Origin: CAG-103 sp963627135
GTDB lineage: Bacteria > Bacillota > Clostridia > Oscillospirales > Oscillospiraceae
DNA: 64,000 nucleotides
Reading direction: 5' to 3'
Assembly (NCBI GenBank): GCA_963627135.1
Contig: CAVFZY010000008.1
Coordinates: 74,646-138,645 of the forward strand
Shown here: positions 61,848 through 64,000 of the stretch, one piece after another
How positions within the stretch are numbered: position 1 is the stretch's first letter
Layout of the letters: every line of letters starts with the position of its first letter
Notes under the pieces: model-generated
The model's input: only the letters and a program-made list of their open reading frames with translations
Told to the model about the DNA's origin: nothing
The model's database searches: none
Program-made: the position numbers and the translations under genes

Positions 61848-62696
61848 ATGAGAAAACTGATGAACAAAATCGACCGGTTTTGCTATACGCACCCGCGTTT
61901 TGGCATCCCGAACCTGATGCTGATCATCGTCATCGGCAATGCGGCCGTCTGGCTGCTGACGAAAATGGACACGACCGGGCAGATCGCCTCGCTCCTGAGC
62001 GGCTCTGCGCAGGGTATCCTGCACGGGCAGGTCTGGCGCCTGGTGACGTATGTGTTTGTGCCGACGGAGGCCAGCCCCATCTGGCTGCTGGTGATGCTGT
62101 ATTTTTACTATTGGATCGGCTCGTGCCTCGAGCGCGAGTGGGGCAACGGCAAATTCACGATCTATTACGTGAGCGGCATGCTGCTCACGGCGATCTACGG
62201 CGTGGTGCTCTCGGCCATCCTCGGGCGCGACGTGATCGTCTCGACCACGTATCTGAACCTGTCCATGTTTTTCGCCTTTGCCACGCTCTATCCGGATATG
62301 CAGGTGCTGCTGTTTTTCATCATCCCGATCAAGGTGAAGTATCTGGCATATGTGGACGCAGCGCTGTTCGTGCTCGGCATCGTCACGACGGCATTCCCGC
62401 TGAACCTGTTGCCGGTGGTTGCGGTGCTCAACTACCTGGTCTACTGCGGCGACTGGCTGTTTGACTTTTTCCGCCCAGCGCACGTGCGCCAGCGGCAGAA
62501 AACGGTGAACTTCAAGCATGAGGCCCGGCGCATCCGGCGTGAGCAGGCAAACAAGCCCTACCATTATAAATGCGCCGTCTGCGGCCGCACGGATGTCGAT
62601 CATCCGGAGCTGGAGTTTCGCTACTGTTCGCGCTGCGTGGGCTATCACTGCTTCTGCCAGGATCACATCAACAACCATGTCCATTTCACGGAGTGA
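61848..62696 (+). CDS. rhomboid-like membrane protein with C-terminal zinc finger
   Basis: A 282-residue protein with about six membrane helices in a rhomboid-like arrangement (WRLVTYVFVP, then LNLSMFFAFATLYPD and FFIIPIKVKYLAYVD). The catalytic GxSG serine and the partner histidine of rhomboid proteases are not present in the expected helices, so proteolysis is unlikely. The C-terminal 50 residues have CAVCGRTD, CSRC and a Cys/His-rich end (HCFCQDHINNHVH), a probable zinc site. GGAGG lies six bases before the ATG. The gene for the epimerase-like protein follows after six bases. Confidence 0.75.
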   Translation: MRKLMNKIDRFCYTHPRFGIPNLMLIIVIGNAAVWLLTKMDTTGQIASLLSGSAQGILHGQVWRLVTYVFVPTEASPIWLLVMLYFYYWIGSCLEREWGNGKFTIYYVSGMLLTAIYGVVLSAILGRDVIVSTTYLNLSMFFAFATLYPDMQVLLFFIIPIKVKYLAYVDAALFVLGIVTTAFPLNLLPVVAVLNYLVYCGDWLFDFFRPAHVRQRQKTVNFKHEARRIRREQANKPYHYKCAVCGRTDVDHPELEFRYCSRCVGYHCFCQDHINNHVHFTE

Positions 62697-62702
62697 TCGG
62701 CC

Positions 62703-63527
62703 ATGCAGACTGCGGATATGAAAAAAGACTATGCCGTCGCAGTGCTCGACCCGGCGGGCAACGTCACGGCGCTCGTGCTCTCGGACGTGCCCGCGGCGGA
62801 GCGCGCGCAGGTCGCGGCGCGTCTGCTGCGCCTGCCGGAGCTGCACATTGAGCAGGCCGCTTTTCTGACCGCGCCGCGCTGCGGCGGGGAGATCCGGCTG
62901 GAGATGATGGGCGGCGAATTTTGCGGAAACGCCCTGCGCTGCGCGGGCTTTTATCACGCCCTGCGCACCGGCGCGCAGGGCAAGACCTGCGTCTTTGCCG
63001 AGATCAGCGGGGCGGAAGGTGTCCAGCCGGTCATGGCGGACACGGCAGCGGGGGAGGCGTCCACGATGATGCCACTGCCGCGCGCAGTGCAGCCGGCCGA
63101 TTGGCCGGATGTGCCGGCCGTGCGCGTGACGTTCGACGGCATCACGCACTTTATCATCGACCGCGCGCAGCCGGACGATGCGCTCGTGCAGCGTGCCATC
63201 GCTGCCGCGCCGTCGGCGAGCGCCGTCGGCGCCGTGTTTTTCGACCGGGCGGCCGGTAGCATCCGGCCGGTCGTGTTCGTGGCCGAGACCGGCTCCTGCG
63301 TCGCGGAGACGAGCTGCGCCTCCGGCAGCGTTGCGGCGGCCGTGGTGCTCACGGCAGACTTTGCCGACGGCATCACGGAGATCGGCATCGGCCAGCCGGG
63401 CGGCACGCTGGAGGTTGGTGTGCAGCGCACCTGTGGCGCGGTAACGGGGCTGTCCATCGGCGGCCCGGTGCGTCTGGCGCAAACGCTGACCGTCACGCTG
63501 ACGGATGCGGCGGCCGCGTCGTGTTAA
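62703..63527 (+). CDS. DapF-like amino-acid epimerase/racemase
   Basis: The 274-residue protein has the two-domain diaminopimelate-epimerase fold with the two catalytic cysteines: Cys74 in GGEFCGNALRC and Cys205 in ETSCASGSVAA. DapF itself usually has CGNGxRC and CGTGA-type blocks, so this looks like one of the divergent members that includes histidine racemase of metallophore pathways. Cofactor-independent, cytosolic. GGAG lies nine bases before the ATG; it is coupled to the rhomboid-like gene. The substrate is not readable and no metallophore genes are in view. Confidence 0.8.
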   Translation: MQTADMKKDYAVAVLDPAGNVTALVLSDVPAAERAQVAARLLRLPELHIEQAAFLTAPRCGGEIRLEMMGGEFCGNALRCAGFYHALRTGAQGKTCVFAEISGAEGVQPVMADTAAGEASTMMPLPRAVQPADWPDVPAVRVTFDGITHFIIDRAQPDDALVQRAIAAAPSASAVGAVFFDRAAGSIRPVVFVAETGSCVAETSCASGSVAAAVVLTADFADGITEIGIGQPGGTLEVGVQRTCGAVTGLSIGGPVRLAQTLTVTLTDAAAASC

Positions 63528-63642
63528 TTCGTAAACTATGCTTGCATATTTGCACACAATCATGTAGCATATTGTCAGATATTGCGCAGGGAATTGTACA
63601 TAAAGCATCAAAAACTGCTGTTTATGGAGAGGAGAATGTGTG

Positions 63643-63882
63643 ATGAAATGTCCCCGCTGCGGTCATGAAATGACGCTCGATACCCATCGGAAGTATGCGC
63701 TGAATATGTGCTATGAGTGCGGCTATATCGAAGGCCGCCTGATCGACCCCGAGAAGAAGGGCGAGACGAACTTTGAGCGCATGAAAAAGCTCAACTTCAA
63801 CGAAATGGTCGCGTTCCTGACCAAGGGCCTGAAGCTGGATGAAAGCAAGCTGGCCGACTGGCTGGACGACGAGGTCGAGTGA
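63643..63882 (+). CDS. small zinc ribbon protein
   Basis: A 79-residue protein with an N-terminal zinc ribbon (CPRCGHEM and CYECGYIEG) and a charged helical C-terminal half ending LADWLDDEVE. Such proteins are often nucleic-acid-binding or subunits of larger complexes. GGAGAGGAG lies eight bases before the ATG. Not recognised beyond the ribbon. It stands just left of the insertion sequence at the edge of the window. Confidence 0.75.
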   Translation: MKCPRCGHEMTLDTHRKYALNMCYECGYIEGRLIDPEKKGETNFERMKKLNFNEMVAFLTKGLKLDESKLADWLDDEVE

Positions 63883-63921
63883 CCCGCGCCACTGTATTTT
63901 ACACGCCATACCCGGTACGAC

Positions 63922-64000
63922 TGAACTGCACCCCATTTGTTAGACAATGTGATATAATGTCTAACAAGTGGGGTGAATTTTATGCCAAAGGGAATACCAA
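63922..64000 (+). mobile_element. insertion sequence, left end (continues beyond the window)
   Basis: Begins TGAACTGCACCCCATTTG, contains the inverted repeat TTGTTAGAC/GTCTAACAA with an extended -10 box between the arms, and then the start of a gene. The same end occurs as a remnant at 38715. The family is probably IS3-like, judged from the terminal sequence and the gene start. Confidence 0.7.
63982..64000 (+). CDS. transposase-associated gene, first six codons only
   Basis: MPKGIP... begins after GTGGGGTGA, a plausible ribosome binding site, inside the left end of the insertion sequence. First genes of IS3-family elements in clostridia often start this way, but six residues cannot prove it. 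Confidence 0.45.

Overview
The window reads as a chromosomal segment of a GC-rich, Gram-positive-type anaerobe of the class Clostridia, most likely of the Oscillospiraceae/Ruminococcaceae kind. The reasons are the strict AGGAGG-type ribosome binding sites, consensus -35/-10 promoters with mostly 17-base spacing, a T-box leader, IreB (UPF0297), Mini-RNase III, RqcH, aspartate carbamoyltransferase with a PyrI chain, a type 1B dihydroorotate dehydrogenase (PyrD/PyrK), and a thioredoxin-reductase-like flavoprotein of clostridial type. The genus cannot be fixed from the sequence alone. Nearly all of the window is ordinary housekeeping DNA; the accessory material is concentrated at 36.3-38.8 kb and at the right edge.

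Layout. 0-2.4 kb: the end of a divergent FtsW/RodA-type gene, then tsaE-tsaB (tRNA t6A synthesis) and upp. 2.4-4.4 kb: a GntR-ABC transporter cassette with a palindromic operator. 4.4-9.1 kb: two EamA exporters around a methyltransferase/tenA/DNA-methyltransferase operon. 9.1-14.4 kb: an aminotransferase, the pyrR-uraA operon with an attenuator-like leader, and glnS. 14.5-15.4 kb: a thioredoxin-reductase-like protein. 15.4-31.5 kb: the protein quality-control and cell-cycle block tig, clpP, clpX, lon, engB, prfA, a tsaC-coaE fusion, an M18 aminopeptidase, uppP, ftsK, mrnC and rqcH. 31.5-36.3 kb: a small Cys-rich exported protein, a flavodoxin, a VanZ-like protein, a CyuA-like cysteine desulfidase and prfC.

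36.3-38.8 kb: an AT-rich insert behind prfC with a nonsense-interrupted secreted-protein gene and a lipoprotein gene, closed by a second, almost identical copy of the last ~336 bases of prfC and then by an insertion-sequence end remnant. 38.9-44.6 kb: the de novo pyrimidine operon pyrC-K-D-F-E-B-I on the minus strand. 45.0-45.7 kb: tRNA-Leu(UAG), a possible structured RNA, and tRNA-Gln(CUG). 45.7-49.9 kb: ireB and pheST under a T-box. 50-55.4 kb: NAD(P)HX dehydratase, a lipoprotein, alr, a mazF toxin without a visible antitoxin, two unknown proteins and pyrimidine-nucleoside phosphorylase. 55.4-63.9 kb: an SGNH-like exported protein, an EF-G-like GTPase, a large membrane protein built like a P1B-type ATPase without its catalytic residues, rlmB, a rhomboid-like protein, a DapF-like epimerase and a zinc ribbon protein. 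The window ends inside the left end of an insertion sequence whose end is also the remnant at 38.7 kb.

How it works together: pyrimidine metabolism recurs at four places (upp, pyrR-uraA, the pyr operon, pdp). Translation and its quality control account for much of the rest: t6A enzymes, GlnRS, PheRS, RF1, RF3, RqcH, Mini-RNase III, RlmB, trigger factor, ClpXP, Lon and EngB. The most unusual observations are the catalytically degenerate P-type-ATPase-like protein behind rlmB, the prfC tail duplication that brackets exported-protein genes, the TsaC-CoaE fusion, and the solitary mazF whose ribosome binding site lies in a hairpin.
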